41,098 nucleotides of DNA, from IMG/VR virus record IMGVR_UViG_3300046491_000464, positions 1-41,098 of that record, one strand, 5' to 3'. The translations under genes were made by a program, and so were the position numbers. This DNA comes from a virus. Each line of letters begins with the position of its first letter. The stretch's first letter is position 1. A model generated the notes under the pieces. That model did not search any database. It was given only the letters and a program-made list of their open reading frames with translations, and was not told the DNA's origin. Shown in pieces: positions 16,799 to 25,167 of the stretch.

Positions 16799-17113
16799 CT
16801 ATTCGGTGGGCTGCGAGCCAATGCCAAAAATCGCCGCTCGGATCAAGTTCGACTGCGCGACAGGATCATCGAGCAAGACAGGCTCGTCGTCCTGCGCCGG
16901 CTGGCCAGTGCTGCGCCAGTGGATGAAGTCGGATGCCGCGTAGGGTTCCGGCCGTTTCTCGTGGTTGCGATTGACATTGGCCAGCACCGATGTGGCCACG
17001 CCGTGCCGCGCGTCGGCAATCAGTTCGCCGAATGGCTCAAGCTCGTAGTAAGCCAACCATTCGGTGAACTCGGCCGAACTGATCTCGGCCTGCGCCTGCC
17101 TTACGCTTTTCCC
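16799..17113 (-). CDS. T part of the GT tail chaperone, reached by -1 frameshift
   Basis: After a -1 slip at GGGAAAA the reading continues as KSVRQAQAEISSAEFTEWLA and then YYELEPFGELIADARHGVATSV, a DUF4035/gpT-like sequence, to a stop at 16799-16801. There is no ATG: the only internal candidate start is a TTG that would cut off the conserved ISSAEFTEWL segment. The part should therefore be made as a G-T fusion. In lambda, gpGT recruits tail tube subunits around the tape measure. The family motif crosses the G stop codon in the shifted frame, so the shift is well supported. Confidence 0.88.
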   Translation of the reverse strand, partial: GKSVRQAQAEISSAEFTEWLAYYELEPFGELIADARHGVATSVLANVNRNHEKRPEPYAASDFIHWRSTGQPAQDDEPVLLDDPVAQSNLIRAAIFGIGSQPTE

Positions 17114-17508
17114 GAGCTGGAGGGCGAGGCGGAACCAGAATCGTCGCTCTGGTCGCTCAGAGAGTTTTTTACCGCGTCCTCAACCGAGTTGCCGCCCAGG
17201 CCGTTCAGCCGCATCGCCACGGCGGCCGGCGCGTCCAGTGACGTGGCGTTCTTCGCCTCCAGTTGCGCCAAGTCTTCCATGGTGAACAGTCGTTCGCCGT
17301 CTTCGTCGATGCAGGTGGCGGCCAGCAGCGCGGCCGAGAAGCGACCCAGCGGCACACCCTCGTCCGATGCGATCGCAGCGCGGAACTGGTCGCGCTCCTG
17401 GCCGGTCATGGTACGCACGCGGACCGTGCCGCCCCACAGAGGAACGGGCACGTCTTCGTGTGGCAAGTCGGACGCGCCAAGGATTGCAGATTTAGTCAAC
17501 AGTGTCAT
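17101..17508 (-). CDS. G: Tail assembly chaperone G
   Basis: This 135-residue acidic protein sits between the tail tube and tape measure genes. It has WGGTVRVRTMTGQERDQFRA and then LLAATCIDEDGERLFTMEDL, typical of phage tail assembly chaperones, and a low-complexity Ser-rich end. It ends in ...SSSGKA and TAA, right after a slippery heptamer. Most copies are expected to stop here and a small share to continue as GT. The start at 17508 has AGGA about 9 bases upstream. Confidence 0.9.
   Translation of the reverse strand: MTLLTKSAILGASDLPHEDVPVPLWGGTVRVRTMTGQERDQFRAAIASDEGVPLGRFSAALLAATCIDEDGERLFTMEDLAQLEAKNATSLDAPAAVAMRLNGLGGNSVEDAVKNSLSDQSDDSGSASPSSSGKA
17107..17113 (-). promoter_or_regulatory. 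Programmed -1 ribosomal frameshift site
   Basis: The heptamer G GGA AAA (zero-frame codons GGA AAA) is a canonical X XXY YYZ slippery site, close to lambda's G GGA AAG. It lies two codons before the G stop. The -1 frame immediately opens into the conserved T sequence. Confidence 0.9.
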
Positions 17509-17545
17509 TGTGGAATTCCTATTGCGTGGTTTGTTGGAGCGGCGA

Positions 17546-18181
17546 TTACGACCAGGTCACCGGCCCGGTGATCTTGGTGTCGGTCTTGCCCTTCAGGACG
17601 GCGTTGACGCCGCCGGCGATCGGCATGGATTTGATAAGCGCATTGAACGTCGCCACCTTCGCATCGGGCAGCGTCAGCCGCAGACCGGTCATCGCGCCGC
17701 TCACACGCGCCGCGCGCAGGGCGTTCTGGCCGTTGTCGGCATTGAGCGTTTTGAGTTCGAAGCCGAATTTTCCGTTGTCCACCAGGCCATTGATGTACTC
17801 CATGGCCGTGCTTTGCAGGTCTGTGGTGTCGATGTCGCTGGCCGCGCCGTCGAAACCGTCAAAAGACAGGAAGCCCAGGACCTGGGTGTACGTTGCTGGC
17901 GTCGCCGTGCCGCCCGAGGTGTAGGCCATACCGGTCGAATCCTCATCGAGCAAGGCGAATGTATTTGCCGTGACGTTGGAGACGATATGGGTCTCGCCGT
18001 TCAGCTGCGCCGCGATGGTGCCGACGATGCCGGCCAGCGATACCGCGGTGCCATTGGTGAAGCCGTGGGCCGCACTCGTAAAGATGGTGGGATTGCCGAC
18101 CGTGACGGCGGTGATGGTTTTCGCGCCACCGGTGCCAGTGGCGACTTCGAGCTTGCTGCCTTGCGCGGAAATTCCGGACAT
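17546..18181 (-). CDS. V: Major tail tube protein
   Basis: This 211-residue protein has the pattern SAQGSKLEVATG at the start, SAAHGFTNGTAVSLAGI (an FCCH-type beta insert), then FLSFDGFDGAASDIDTTDLQ and KFGFELKTL, typical of siphophage tail tube proteins. It forms hexameric rings that stack into the tail tube. It lies between tail completion genes and the G/GT chaperones. A terminator hairpin stands just upstream (18204-18228), so its expression may depend on antitermination. The ATG at 18181 is the natural start. Confidence 0.9.
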   Translation of the reverse strand: MSGISAQGSKLEVATGTGGAKTITAVTVGNPTIFTSAAHGFTNGTAVSLAGIVGTIAAQLNGETHIVSNVTANTFALLDEDSTGMAYTSGGTATPATYTQVLGFLSFDGFDGAASDIDTTDLQSTAMEYINGLVDNGKFGFELKTLNADNGQNALRAARVSGAMTGLRLTLPDAKVATFNALIKSMPIAGGVNAVLKGKTDTKITGPVTWS

Positions 18182-18203
18182 GGTGTGATCCTTTGAAGAA
18201 AAG

Positions 18204-18228
18204 AAAAACCCGCATCAGCGGGCGGGTT
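18204..18228 (-). terminator. Intrinsic terminator before the tail tube gene
   Basis: On the minus strand AACCCGCC is followed by a loop and GCGGGTT, then TTTTTCTTTTC. Two pairings are possible (a 5-bp or a 7-bp stem). It lies in the 63-base gap after the DUF3168 gene. Confidence 0.65.
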
Positions 18229-18244
18229 GGGAGTGGTGAAGCGG

Positions 18245-18598
18245 TTATTGGTGCCAGGTGGAGATATCGAGCGTGGTGCGGTGCAGCTTCGTGTCGGACT
18301 CGTAGTCATCCATTTCCATCAAGATGACGTTGGAAACCGACCAGGCCTTGAGCGCAGCTTTCATCGCGCCGACCAGCGTATCGAGCTCGGTGCCGCTGCG
18401 CGAATACACGTCCAGCTGGATGCGCGTGTTCGTCTCGTTGTCAGTGCCGCCGTTCCTGTCGAGCGTCGAACCCTCGATGCCGACGACCCGGAAGAACGTG
18501 GCGTATGGCACGGTCGGGCTGTCGCCGGCACTGTTGCGGTAGACTCGGCCGGCGAACACCGGGCTGGCCAGCGCGTCGAAGTCGGCCAGGATGCTCAT
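18245..18598 (-). CDS. DUF3168 tail completion/terminator protein
   Basis: This 117-residue protein has the DUF3168 pattern: VPYATFFRVVGIEGSTLDRN, then NTRIQLDVYSRSGTELDTLV and a C-terminal beta strand (TTLDISTWHQ). Such proteins cap the tail tube at its head-proximal end. It overlaps the HK97 gp10-like gene by 4 bases and precedes the tail tube. Confidence 0.88.
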   Translation of the reverse strand: MSILADFDALASPVFAGRVYRNSAGDSPTVPYATFFRVVGIEGSTLDRNGGTDNETNTRIQLDVYSRSGTELDTLVGAMKAALKAWSVSNVILMEMDDYESDTKLHRTTLDISTWHQ

Positions 18599-19050
18599 TT
18601 AGTCAGTTCCTTTGCTGCCGCCTCGATCCCGGCGCCAAGCACCTCGCCGATCACCTCGACAGCGCGCTCCTTCTTCGCTTCGAACGCCGGGCGCATGAAC
18701 GGTTTGGCGGCCATCTTGGACGTGCCGAATTCTAAAAAACGCCAGTAGTAGGCGTCGAATTTGCCATTGGCCGCTACACCCTTCTGCCCGTATTTTCCGT
18801 TCTTGGCCTGCCGGACAAAAACGGAGTATTTCGCGCTGGTCTCGCCTTTGGTGTCCTTCTCGCGCTTCATGGCGATCGCGCGCTTCGTCGTCCCAGAGCG
18901 CACTGGCACCCGTATGCGGGCCTCATTGCGCACCTCGGCCGCGCCGGCCGACACCGCACGGCGCAGTGAATTCTTCGCGACACGCGGCCCCAGCTTGCGC
19001 AGTGCATCGGCCAACTCCTTGAAACCGGTCAGGTTTTTCGTGTCAGCCAT
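18595..19050 (-). CDS. HK97 gp10-family head-tail joining protein
   Basis: This 151-residue basic protein has the gp10 pattern FKELADALRKLGPRVAKNSL, then VPVRSGTTKRAI and YYWRFLEFGTSKMAAKPFMR near the end. The FLEFGTS-x-M-x-A-x-PFMRP motif is diagnostic. It joins head and tail. It overlaps the head closure gene by 8 bases and the DUF3168 gene by 4. Confidence 0.92.
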   Translation of the reverse strand: MADTKNLTGFKELADALRKLGPRVAKNSLRRAVSAGAAEVRNEARIRVPVRSGTTKRAIAMKREKDTKGETSAKYSVFVRQAKNGKYGQKGVAANGKFDAYYWRFLEFGTSKMAAKPFMRPAFEAKKERAVEVIGEVLGAGIEAAAKELTK

Positions 19051-19378
19051 TGTTGATTCCCCGCGTGCACATCAGATCGAGCCAGCGACTGTCCGGTCGC
19101 AGCACCGCCTCGATGTCATAGACGTCCGCGCCGTACAGCACGCGCATCTTCTCCACCACGCCCGCGCGCGCGCGGATCCGGATTCTGGTCAGTACCGCGT
19201 TCTGCGTGGCGTGTGCCGCGGCGTACTGGCGGCCGGACATGTCCGTCACCTTCGCCCAGACCTTGCCGTCGCCGGCCGTGATCACGTTCACCCAGTAGTC
19301 CACCAGGGCGCCGCTTGCATCCTTGACCTCGACACGGCGCTGCAGCGTCACCCGCTTGTCCAGTTCGAACGGGCTCAT
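19043..19378 (-). CDS. Head closure protein (head-tail adaptor)
   Basis: This 111-residue protein begins LDKRVTLQRRVEVKDASGAL and has WAKVTDMSGRQYAAA, typical of the SPP1 gp16/HK97 gp7-like head-tail adaptors. It closes the filled head below the connector. The ATG at 19378 overlaps the previous stop as ATGA; a longer frame upstream is a shadow of the connector gene. Confidence 0.88.
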   Translation of the reverse strand: MSPFELDKRVTLQRRVEVKDASGALVDYWVNVITAGDGKVWAKVTDMSGRQYAAAHATQNAVLTRIRIRARAGVVEKMRVLYGADVYDIEAVLRPDSRWLDLMCTRGINNG

Positions 19379-19941
19379 CCGTACGTCCTGATCGGATCGA
19401 GCAGGCCCCCGATGAAATCTGACTGAACCGTGCCCTTGAACTCCTTCGACGCAGGCTCCCATTGCTCAGCCAGACGCGCCAGGATGTACAGGCTCGCGCA
19501 TTCGGGCGTGGTCGTGTCGTCGGGCCCATACCCGCATGTGACGTCCACGGTGACGGCATTGATACGCGCCGCAGTCGCCGGCCAGGCCTTGCCGATGCCT
19601 GGCACGATGTAGCCCGGCAGGGTCACGATGTCGGCGTAGTAGTCGGCAGGGTCCAAGATTTGCAACTGGCTGTCCTGATCGTAGAACTTGACGCTATCCA
19701 CGCTGATCGTCGGCGAGCGCGCCAGGCGAATCGCATCAGGGAAAGCATCGAGCGTCACGCGCCACTTCTGTGTAACGAAGGCGCGCCCCGTCTCATGCTC
19801 GGCCGCCTGCGTGACACCCTTGATCCACACGGTGACCAGCGTGTCCAGGGAAGTGTCGTCCGCATCGATGCGCAGCGCCTCCTTGGCGGCGGCCAGCGAT
19901 ACAGCCAGCGCCGCCGGCGGCGTGATCAGGCGTTCGGTCAT
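19375..19941 (-). CDS. Head-tail connector, phiE125 gp8 family
   Basis: This 188-residue protein has SLAAAKEALRIDADDTSLDT, then VTQAAEHETGRAFVTQKWRV and the late DVTCGYG and LYILARLAEQWEP segments. This is the pattern of the gp6/phiE125 gp8 connector family. It forms a ring under the portal. It overlaps its neighbours on both sides (19938-19941 and 19375-19378), showing tight coupling. Confidence 0.9.
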   Translation of the reverse strand: MTERLITPPAALAVSLAAAKEALRIDADDTSLDTLVTVWIKGVTQAAEHETGRAFVTQKWRVTLDAFPDAIRLARSPTISVDSVKFYDQDSQLQILDPADYYADIVTLPGYIVPGIGKAWPATAARINAVTVDVTCGYGPDDTTTPECASLYILARLAEQWEPASKEFKGTVQSDFIGGLLDPIRTYG

Positions 19942-21713
19942 CGGTTGTTCCTTTGAATTGCAGCGGGGCGGGTCGTATTTCCGCCGCGGAGCCTGGTCGC
20001 AAGCTCATTTTTGTGAGGTGCGTATCCAGGGCCTGTTGGTGCGCGGGCATAGACCACTTGGCCGGCGACAATTGCCCAGGCCGTATCGAAGACCGCGCCC
20101 GCCTCCATTACGGATGCCACGGCGCTGATCATCGCGGACATAGTTGCGTTCGCTGCAACCTGTTCCAGGCTGGCCGCCACAGCGATCAGCAGCGCCGAAT
20201 ACTGGTCCGTTGCTGCGCCCGATTCGGTGATGGCCGCCGCGATCGTCGCGCCGGCCGGGTTGGATGCGTCAGCCGCCGCGGCAACCTCGCTGATGGTCGC
20301 GCCCATAGACGTAGCCGCACCGATCGTTTCGGAACCGCTTGTGCCCTCCGTGATCGCAGCTGCTGCAAGCGATACCGCGCTGACCACATCGGCGGAGCTG
20401 GCTACCTCGGCGACCAGTAACCCGCCAACAGTCGCCGCGCCCTGGCTGTCGGCCGCCACCGCTGATTCCGATTCCTGCGCCGCGAGCTGCGCAGTGGCAG
20501 TCAGCACATCCACAGCCGCCCCTGACTCGCTCACCGATCCCGCGATCGTCGCACTTCCGGTCGCCGTGGCGTCGTTAGCCGTCAGCGTCTCCGCGCCGGC
20601 GGCGGCCAGCTGTGCGGAAGCAGCCGGCACGTCGACGGCCGCCCCGGACTCGCTGATCGTGCCCGTCATCGTTAAGCTGCCGGTCGCCGTGAGGTCACTG
20701 GCCGCCAGCGCCTCGGCTCGCGCCGCGCTCAGCGCCGCAGTCGAAGATGCGGAATCCGCGCCGGCAGCAGTCTCCGCCAGCTGCGCGGTGAACAAGCCGT
20801 ACGCAGCCAGCGCATCGGCCGCTGCGGTGGACTCAGCGCCGGTGGCCGCCATGATCACGGTTGCACCGCAGCTGTCGGCGGCGACGCCAGATTCCGCCAA
20901 CGCGCCAGTCAAGGATCCGCCAGCGGCCACCAGCCACAGGCGCCGCGAAGGCGCGCGGATCAACTGGTGCGGATTATCGAAGTGCGACGCAATCTCACCA
21001 GCACTCAGCGCGCGCGACCATACGTCAAACCCGTCGCTGTAACCTGAGCACCCGCCGTTCGGCAGGCTGCTATCGGAGCTGTTGAATAGCACAGCAGGCT
21101 GAGTGTTGACGAAGTCGATGTTGGTGTTGCCGGTGGCCGTCACCGTCTCCACCAACGCGCCGTTCTTGTACACGGAGATATTCAGCCCGGACCGAACGAA
21201 GTGGTAATGCGCCGCTGTGCCCGCTCCGGTGGCGAATACGTTGGTGGAGAATTTGCCGTAGTCCGCGCCGCTACTGTTGACGGCCCATTGCAAGGTGGTT
21301 TTGTCAGCGTCCGTGCTCTGCGCGAAAATCACCAGCGAGTTATATGGTGTGGACCACGACCCGGCGCGGTAAGGGATGGAGAAATAATTGCTGTAGGCCG
21401 CGTATGCCGTGACCTCAATACGCAGTGAGATCGTCAGGTCGCGCACTACCCTGGAGTAGAAACCCGGCCCAGGCTTGACCGCAACTGCGTCGGCTGACGT
21501 GCTAGACGAGGTATAGACCCGTCCACGCTGGCGCTCGCCGATCCCCGCGCCACCGTACAGCGTATGCAGCGCGCCACCAACGAGGTCGCCGAGACCCGGC
21601 ACAACGGACAATTCCAGCCCCGCCGTGAGATCGTTGCTCCAGTCAATCGGGGATGGTTGCTGCGCCTGGCTGGTCGCACGCCGAGCGCGGCGGGTACGCG
21701 CAATACTTGCCAT
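19938..21713 (-). CDS. LamG-like virion protein with Ala-rich tandem repeats
   Basis: This 591-residue protein begins with a concanavalin/LamG-like jelly-roll region (about residues 20-250, with GGCSGYSDGFDVWSRALSAG near its end). Then come about 13 degenerate repeats of roughly 20 residues of the type E-S-G-A-A-x-D-x-x-x-A-T-A-x-L-A (about 265-535). The C-terminal tail (RAPTGPGYAPHKNE, then TRPAAIQRNNR) is common on phage structural proteins. It lies among head and connector genes, so it may decorate the capsid or neck and bind sugars. The repeats are GC-rich and could expand or contract by recombination. Confidence 0.7.
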   Translation of the reverse strand: MASIARTRRARRATSQAQQPSPIDWSNDLTAGLELSVVPGLGDLVGGALHTLYGGAGIGERQRGRVYTSSSTSADAVAVKPGPGFYSRVVRDLTISLRIEVTAYAAYSNYFSIPYRAGSWSTPYNSLVIFAQSTDADKTTLQWAVNSSGADYGKFSTNVFATGAGTAAHYHFVRSGLNISVYKNGALVETVTATGNTNIDFVNTQPAVLFNSSDSSLPNGGCSGYSDGFDVWSRALSAGEIASHFDNPHQLIRAPSRRLWLVAAGGSLTGALAESGVAADSCGATVIMAATGAESTAAADALAAYGLFTAQLAETAAGADSASSTAALSAARAEALAASDLTATGSLTMTGTISESGAAVDVPAASAQLAAAGAETLTANDATATGSATIAGSVSESGAAVDVLTATAQLAAQESESAVAADSQGAATVGGLLVAEVASSADVVSAVSLAAAAITEGTSGSETIGAATSMGATISEVAAAADASNPAGATIAAAITESGAATDQYSALLIAVAASLEQVAANATMSAMISAVASVMEAGAVFDTAWAIVAGQVVYARAPTGPGYAPHKNELATRLRGGNTTRPAAIQRNNR

Positions 21714-21715
21714 GG

Positions 21716-22192
21716 TCAGGTGTAATGCGCTTCGCGGTACTGCGCGCTGACAACGGTACCCAATGCGGTGCCGGCGTCATTGAACAGAACGATGCCCCAC
21801 TTCGGCGGAATGCAGCCGAGCGGCCCGGTTATCTCAAACGTCTGGTGGATGGTGCGCGCCACGGCGCCCTGGTTCAAATTGATCACGCCCAGGCGCTTCA
21901 GGTTGGTTGGCGCGCCGATGGCTGTCAGCGCCTTGTCGGTGCCGTCAACATCATCCACTGTGCCGTTTGCGCCGCTATAGCTCGTGCCGTCGACGGACGA
22001 ATAGGCATACACGATGATCTGCTTATTGCCGCTTGGTGCCGCGGTAGTGGTCAACACCCCCACGTCCAGCAGAATGTGGTCGATGTTCTTACTCGTGTCC
22101 GTGGTCACCGCTGCCGATGAGCGGTTAGCCGCCGCACCGAGCGAGCCGGCCGTGATAGTGATGGCGGTGGCTGTTCCGTATTGAATCGCCAT
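21716..22192 (-). CDS. Putative phage structural protein
   Basis: This 158-residue protein is beta-rich with many Thr, Ala and Gly residues and begins MAIQYGTATAITITAGSL. The pattern VYAYSSVDGTSYSGANG and TFEITGPLGCIPPKWGIVLF suggests a virion component. Its start overlaps the previous stop as TAATG. Similar genes sit near the capsid gene in related prophages. The exact role, such as head decoration, is not visible. Confidence 0.6.
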   Translation of the reverse strand: MAIQYGTATAITITAGSLGAAANRSSAAVTTDTSKNIDHILLDVGVLTTTAAPSGNKQIIVYAYSSVDGTSYSGANGTVDDVDGTDKALTAIGAPTNLKRLGVINLNQGAVARTIHQTFEITGPLGCIPPKWGIVLFNDAGTALGTVVSAQYREAHYT

Positions 22193-22641
22193 TATTGGGC
22201 CTCGATGATGTCGGTGATGGTGACCGCGCCCAGGCCGAGTACTTCGGCGCGGCTGGCTGGTTGCATGGCACGCGCCATCAGGTCGTTACGCTGGGCTGCG
22301 GTGCAGATGCCGGTGGCGACCCATGCGGTTAGCATCTGCTGCATGTCGGCGCGCTCAAGATGGATATCGACGGCGGCGGCGAATGCTTGCTGCACCACCA
22401 GGCAGGATGCTCGGCAAGGGTGCTCGGCGTCATTCGCCGCGTCCACCACCTTGGCGTACGGGCCGGTGGCCGCCCATGCCTGCGCGGTCGTGGCCCGAAT
22501 CGGCTTGATCATGGTTTGCGTGGGCGCATTGATCAAATCGGCCACGGTGCCCGGCGAGTCCGGTAGCCACGCGGCATAGCCCAGGCCTTCAGGGTCGTTC
22601 AGCAGTTCGGCGGCCAGCACAGCGGTTTGCTGCTGCGTCAT
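22192..22641 (-). CDS. Phage head-region protein, function unknown
   Basis: This 149-residue helical protein begins LAAELLNDPEGLGYAAWLPD, a start I recall from genes near phage heads. A short Cys pair (HPCRASCLVV) is notable. It is linked by overlap to the genes on both sides. No catalytic motif is visible. Confidence 0.65.
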   Translation of the reverse strand: MTQQQTAVLAAELLNDPEGLGYAAWLPDSPGTVADLINAPTQTMIKPIRATTAQAWAATGPYAKVVDAANDAEHPCRASCLVVQQAFAAAVDIHLERADMQQMLTAWVATGICTAAQRNDLMARAMQPASRAEVLGLGAVTITDIIEAQ

Positions 22642-22835
22642 TCTGCCGCGCCCTCGGCCGGCGCCGCTTCGATCTCGTCCTCGGTGAAGTACCGAGCGTG
22701 CGGCTCACCGTCGGCGCCGGTGTAGGCGACTTCGAACTGGACGTCGCCGTCCACGATCTTGACGTCGACCACTTCGCCCTCGATAACAGGGACGATCTGG
22801 CGCACCTTGGCGCCCTTCTTGAATGCGATTGGCAT
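22638..22835 (-). CDS. Small phage protein, function unknown
   Basis: This 65-residue acidic protein is mostly beta (KKGAKVRQIVPVIEGEVVDV) with an SH3-like look and an Ala/Glu tail. AAGGAG is well placed before the ATG. It overlaps the next gene as ATGA. It could be an accessory head protein. Confidence 0.65.
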   Translation of the reverse strand: MPIAFKKGAKVRQIVPVIEGEVVDVKIVDGDVQFEVAYTGADGEPHARYFTEDEIEAAPAEGAAE

Positions 22836-22844
22836 AGTGGCTCC

Positions 22845-23417
22845 TTACACGGACAGTGAGTAGGAAACAGTGAGCGTGTCACCGTTCGCGACGAGCTTGT
22901 CGCCGCCGGAAAAAAGACCGGCACTGAAACAGATGCCGGTCGTACCATCTTTCGTTGCGACGGTGGTCAGGAAGCTGCCCTTAATCGTGCCGGCACTGGT
23001 GATGCTGAACGACAGTGGCGAGCTGAGGGACTTGACGCCGGCGGATGCAGCCGACCAGGCGGCACTCGGGCGCGCGGACTGCGAGTACGCGGGAGCATTG
23101 GTGCCGCCCGCCTCCAGCCAGCCAGCGTGCGACGCCATGGTGTCGCCTGCGGCCACGGCCGAGTAGCTTGTCGCGGCGATCAGGCCAAGATAAAACGCGG
23201 CGGTGTAGCCACTGCCCGCCAGGTACTTGTCCTCCATGTCGTTCTTGCCGGCCGTGGTCACCAGGTTGTCGTAGACATCCTCCCACTTGAGATTGCCGTC
23301 GGCGTCATAGCAGCGCGCGGTGTAGATGCCCCGGGCTTGGGCTTGCTCAGCCTGGTCGCCGGCGCGACTGATCGACGCGCCGGCCGATGCCTGCGCGTTC
23401 CCTTTGTCGTGTTGCAT
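22845..23417 (-). CDS. Putative virion protein after the capsid gene
   Basis: This 190-residue protein has [20 protein letters not shown], then [20 protein letters not shown] and [21 protein letters not shown] recall this motif series from structural genes near the capsid or tail. The C-terminal half is Ser/Thr/Gly-rich beta ([12 protein letters not shown]). GAAGAGG before the ATG at 23417 fixes the start; a longer frame has no support. The exact place in the virion is unknown. Confidence 0.65.
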   Translation of the reverse strand: MQHDKGNAQASAGASISRAGDQAEQAQARGIYTARCYDADGNLKWEDVYDNLVTTAGKNDMEDKYLAGSGYTAAFYLGLIAATSYSAVAAGDTMASHAGWLEAGGTNAPAYSQSARPSAAWSAASAGVKSLSSPLSFSITSAGTIKGSFLTTVATKDGTTGICFSAGLFSGGDKLVANGDTLTVSYSLSV

Positions 23418-23419
23418 AT

Positions 23420-23659
23420 TTACCTCTTCGGTAGGTCGCCCCAGCGCACGCGGCCCGCGAATAGCGGCGGCGGGCATGTACGGGGACTCGGGGAGATTGG
23501 TTTGTAGCTGATGACGCGCAACCGCCCGAAGCGCTCTTCGACGTACAGGAAGTGCGGGAAGTTGCCGGAATCAGACCAGCGGATGGCCAGGTAGCGACGG
23601 TTGCCTGTTCCGCGCCGGCGCCAGAACAGCGCGATGGCGAAGAAAAGGCAGTTGGTCAT
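23420..23659 (-). CDS. Small basic phage protein with an N-terminal hydrophobic patch
   Basis: This 79-residue protein begins [20 protein letters not shown] and then has [20 protein letters not shown]. The pattern is shared with small phage genes near the capsid, with no known function. Its ATG directly abuts the previous stop (TAA then ATG), so it is translated with that gene. Confidence 0.6.
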   Translation of the reverse strand: MTNCLFFAIALFWRRRGTGNRRYLAIRWSDSGNFPHFLYVEERFGRLRVISYKPISPSPRTCPPPLFAGRVRWGDLPKR

Positions 23660-23833
23660 TTACTTCGCCAACGACTCGGCGTACGCGACTGCCGCCGGAT
23701 CTGGGTCAACGACCCCCGTCAGGCCAGCCAGTTCAGCGGCGTCGACCTCGACAACGTCATTGCACTGTCCATACGCGCACTCGCGCAGAACGCGGACCTT
23801 GACCTTGCCCTCTTTTTGCTCAGTTTTTGCCAT
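23660..23833 (-). CDS. Small acidic phage protein
   Basis: This 57-residue protein begins MAKTEQKEGKVKVRVLRECA, then has a C-x-x-x-x-C pair (ECAYGQC), and continues as an acidic helical region to a Lys end. The composition and the perfect fit between the capsid gene and the 23420-23659 gene (stop and start touch) support it as real although it is short. It could be a head accessory protein; no motif assigns it. Confidence 0.7.
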   Translation of the reverse strand: MAKTEQKEGKVKVRVLRECAYGQCNDVVEVDAAELAGLTGVVDPDPAAVAYAESLAK

Positions 23834-23889
23834 GATCTTCCTTCGTAGGCTTGTTGGGCGGCGGCGCGCAGCCGCCGAGATGACCTAGA

Positions 23890-25083
23890 TCAGGTCGCCG
23901 AGTTCTGGTACAGGCGGACGGCAGCGGTATCCAGCAGATTGCCGCCGGAGCGAGTCCAGCCGCAGAAGCCGACCTGGCCATTCAGTGCGAATGCCGAGTC
24001 GTCGAAGCGACGCATGGTCGTGCTGTTCTTCACATCCCGGATGTTGTATTGCGACAGGTCGCCGAACGCGATCGACTTCGCATTCGCCGCCATCACGGCC
24101 ATGTCGTCGTTGATGGTGACGGCTTTACCCAACAGCAGATCCGGGGCGCCCTCGGTCACAGCTGGAATCCAGATCGGGCGGCCGACCGTGTCCTTCAGCT
24201 TGGAGACTGCGGCCACGCTCAGGTCGTTCATCATCCATTGGGCGCTGGAGCGGTAGGCGCGGTTCACGGAGTGTTTGACATCAACCAGGTCGTCGTAAAT
24301 GACGGTCAAAGTCTGGCCGGCGATACCGACCTTGCCGACAGTCGATGCGGTGACGATGCCAGTCGGCTGACCGGTGCCGGTGCCGGTGGTGTAATGCAGG
24401 TTCTGGATACGCGCGATCCGGGTAGCCAGGCGATTGACGACGAACGCCACGACATCGATTGCGCTGTCCTGGATCAACTCGGCGGGCAGCGCGATTTTCT
24501 TCGAGGAATATTTGAACACCGGCAGACCGACGGTTCCGAAGGTGATGTCCTGGCCACTGGCCGCGACGTTTTCAGATACGATTTCACCAACTTCGGCGGT
24601 GCCATCGCTGGTCGGGAAGTTCATGGCATGGCCGGTCTCAGTGCTCAGCACGGTGGCGACGCCACGCATCCCACCGAAGGCCTTCAGGCGCTCGATGACC
24701 ATAGCAGCGACTTCGGCCGGCACGGTGTAACCGCCCTCGCCCGGCGTCGTGGTGGACATCGCATTGCGGATAGCCACCGCCTGTTCGGCGTTCACGTTCT
24801 GGCCGTGGCGCATGTACAGGGCGACGGCAACCAACGCGGTGATTTCCACCTCATCTCCCGGCTTGGCAGTCGGGCCGGCGTTCTGGAAGAACTTATCAGC
24901 CTCCAGCTCGCGCATGGTTTCGATGTTCTTGATCTGCGCTTTGGCCGCGTTGATCTCGTTGACGAAGCCGTCGAATTTGGATTGGTCTTCGGGGGACCAG
25001 ATGGCATCGCCCTTGTTTGCCAGCAGGTTTTGCGACTGGGTGGCGAGGTTCGAAATCTTCTCGCGCAGTTCTTGAATTGTCAT
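23890..25083 (-). CDS. HK97-type major capsid protein
   Basis: This 397-residue protein has an N-terminal coiled-coil delta domain (about residues 1-70, LREKISNLATQSQNLL). The HK97-fold body has TTPGEGGYTVPAEVAAMVIE, the E-loop region near GTAEVGEIVSENVAA, then MMNDLSVAAVSKLKD. The C-terminal end (FALNGQVGFCGWTRSGGNLL) is typical. The protease gene lies just upstream, so the delta domain is probably removed during maturation. The Shine-Dalgarno is weak and a terminator stands 15 bases upstream. Confidence 0.95.
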   Translation of the reverse strand: MTIQELREKISNLATQSQNLLANKGDAIWSPEDQSKFDGFVNEINAAKAQIKNIETMRELEADKFFQNAGPTAKPGDEVEITALVAVALYMRHGQNVNAEQAVAIRNAMSTTTPGEGGYTVPAEVAAMVIERLKAFGGMRGVATVLSTETGHAMNFPTSDGTAEVGEIVSENVAASGQDITFGTVGLPVFKYSSKKIALPAELIQDSAIDVVAFVVNRLATRIARIQNLHYTTGTGTGQPTGIVTASTVGKVGIAGQTLTVIYDDLVDVKHSVNRAYRSSAQWMMNDLSVAAVSKLKDTVGRPIWIPAVTEGAPDLLLGKAVTINDDMAVMAANAKSIAFGDLSQYNIRDVKNSTTMRRFDDSAFALNGQVGFCGWTRSGGNLLDTAAVRLYQNSAT

Positions 25084-25097
25084 ATGTTTCTTTCAAT

Positions 25098-25122
25098 AAA
25101 AAAGGGAGCCGCGTGGGCTCCC
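25098..25122 (-). terminator. Intrinsic terminator between protease and capsid genes
   Basis: On the minus strand GGGAGCC, loop CACGC, GGCTCCC is followed by six T. The perfect 7-bp stem ends 15 bases before the capsid start. Confidence 0.8.
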
Positions 25123-25167
25123 GATTGGGAGAGGTGACCGACCTCGGCGGGTGTGCGCGAGAGCGCT

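Noticed and set aside
16799-17056. T protein starting independently at a TTG (MAYYELEP)
   Set aside because: The conserved region begins about 10-15 residues earlier and is reached only through the -1 frameshift.
16796-18196. 466-residue + strand frame opposite the tail chaperones and tail tube
   Set aside because: It mirrors well-supported minus strand genes in high-GC DNA and has no family pattern, so it is an antisense shadow.
24049-25137. 362-residue + strand frame opposite the capsid gene
   Set aside because: Composition is rich in His, Asp, Gly and Arg, as expected of the reverse frame of a GC-rich gene, and the capsid gene is certain.
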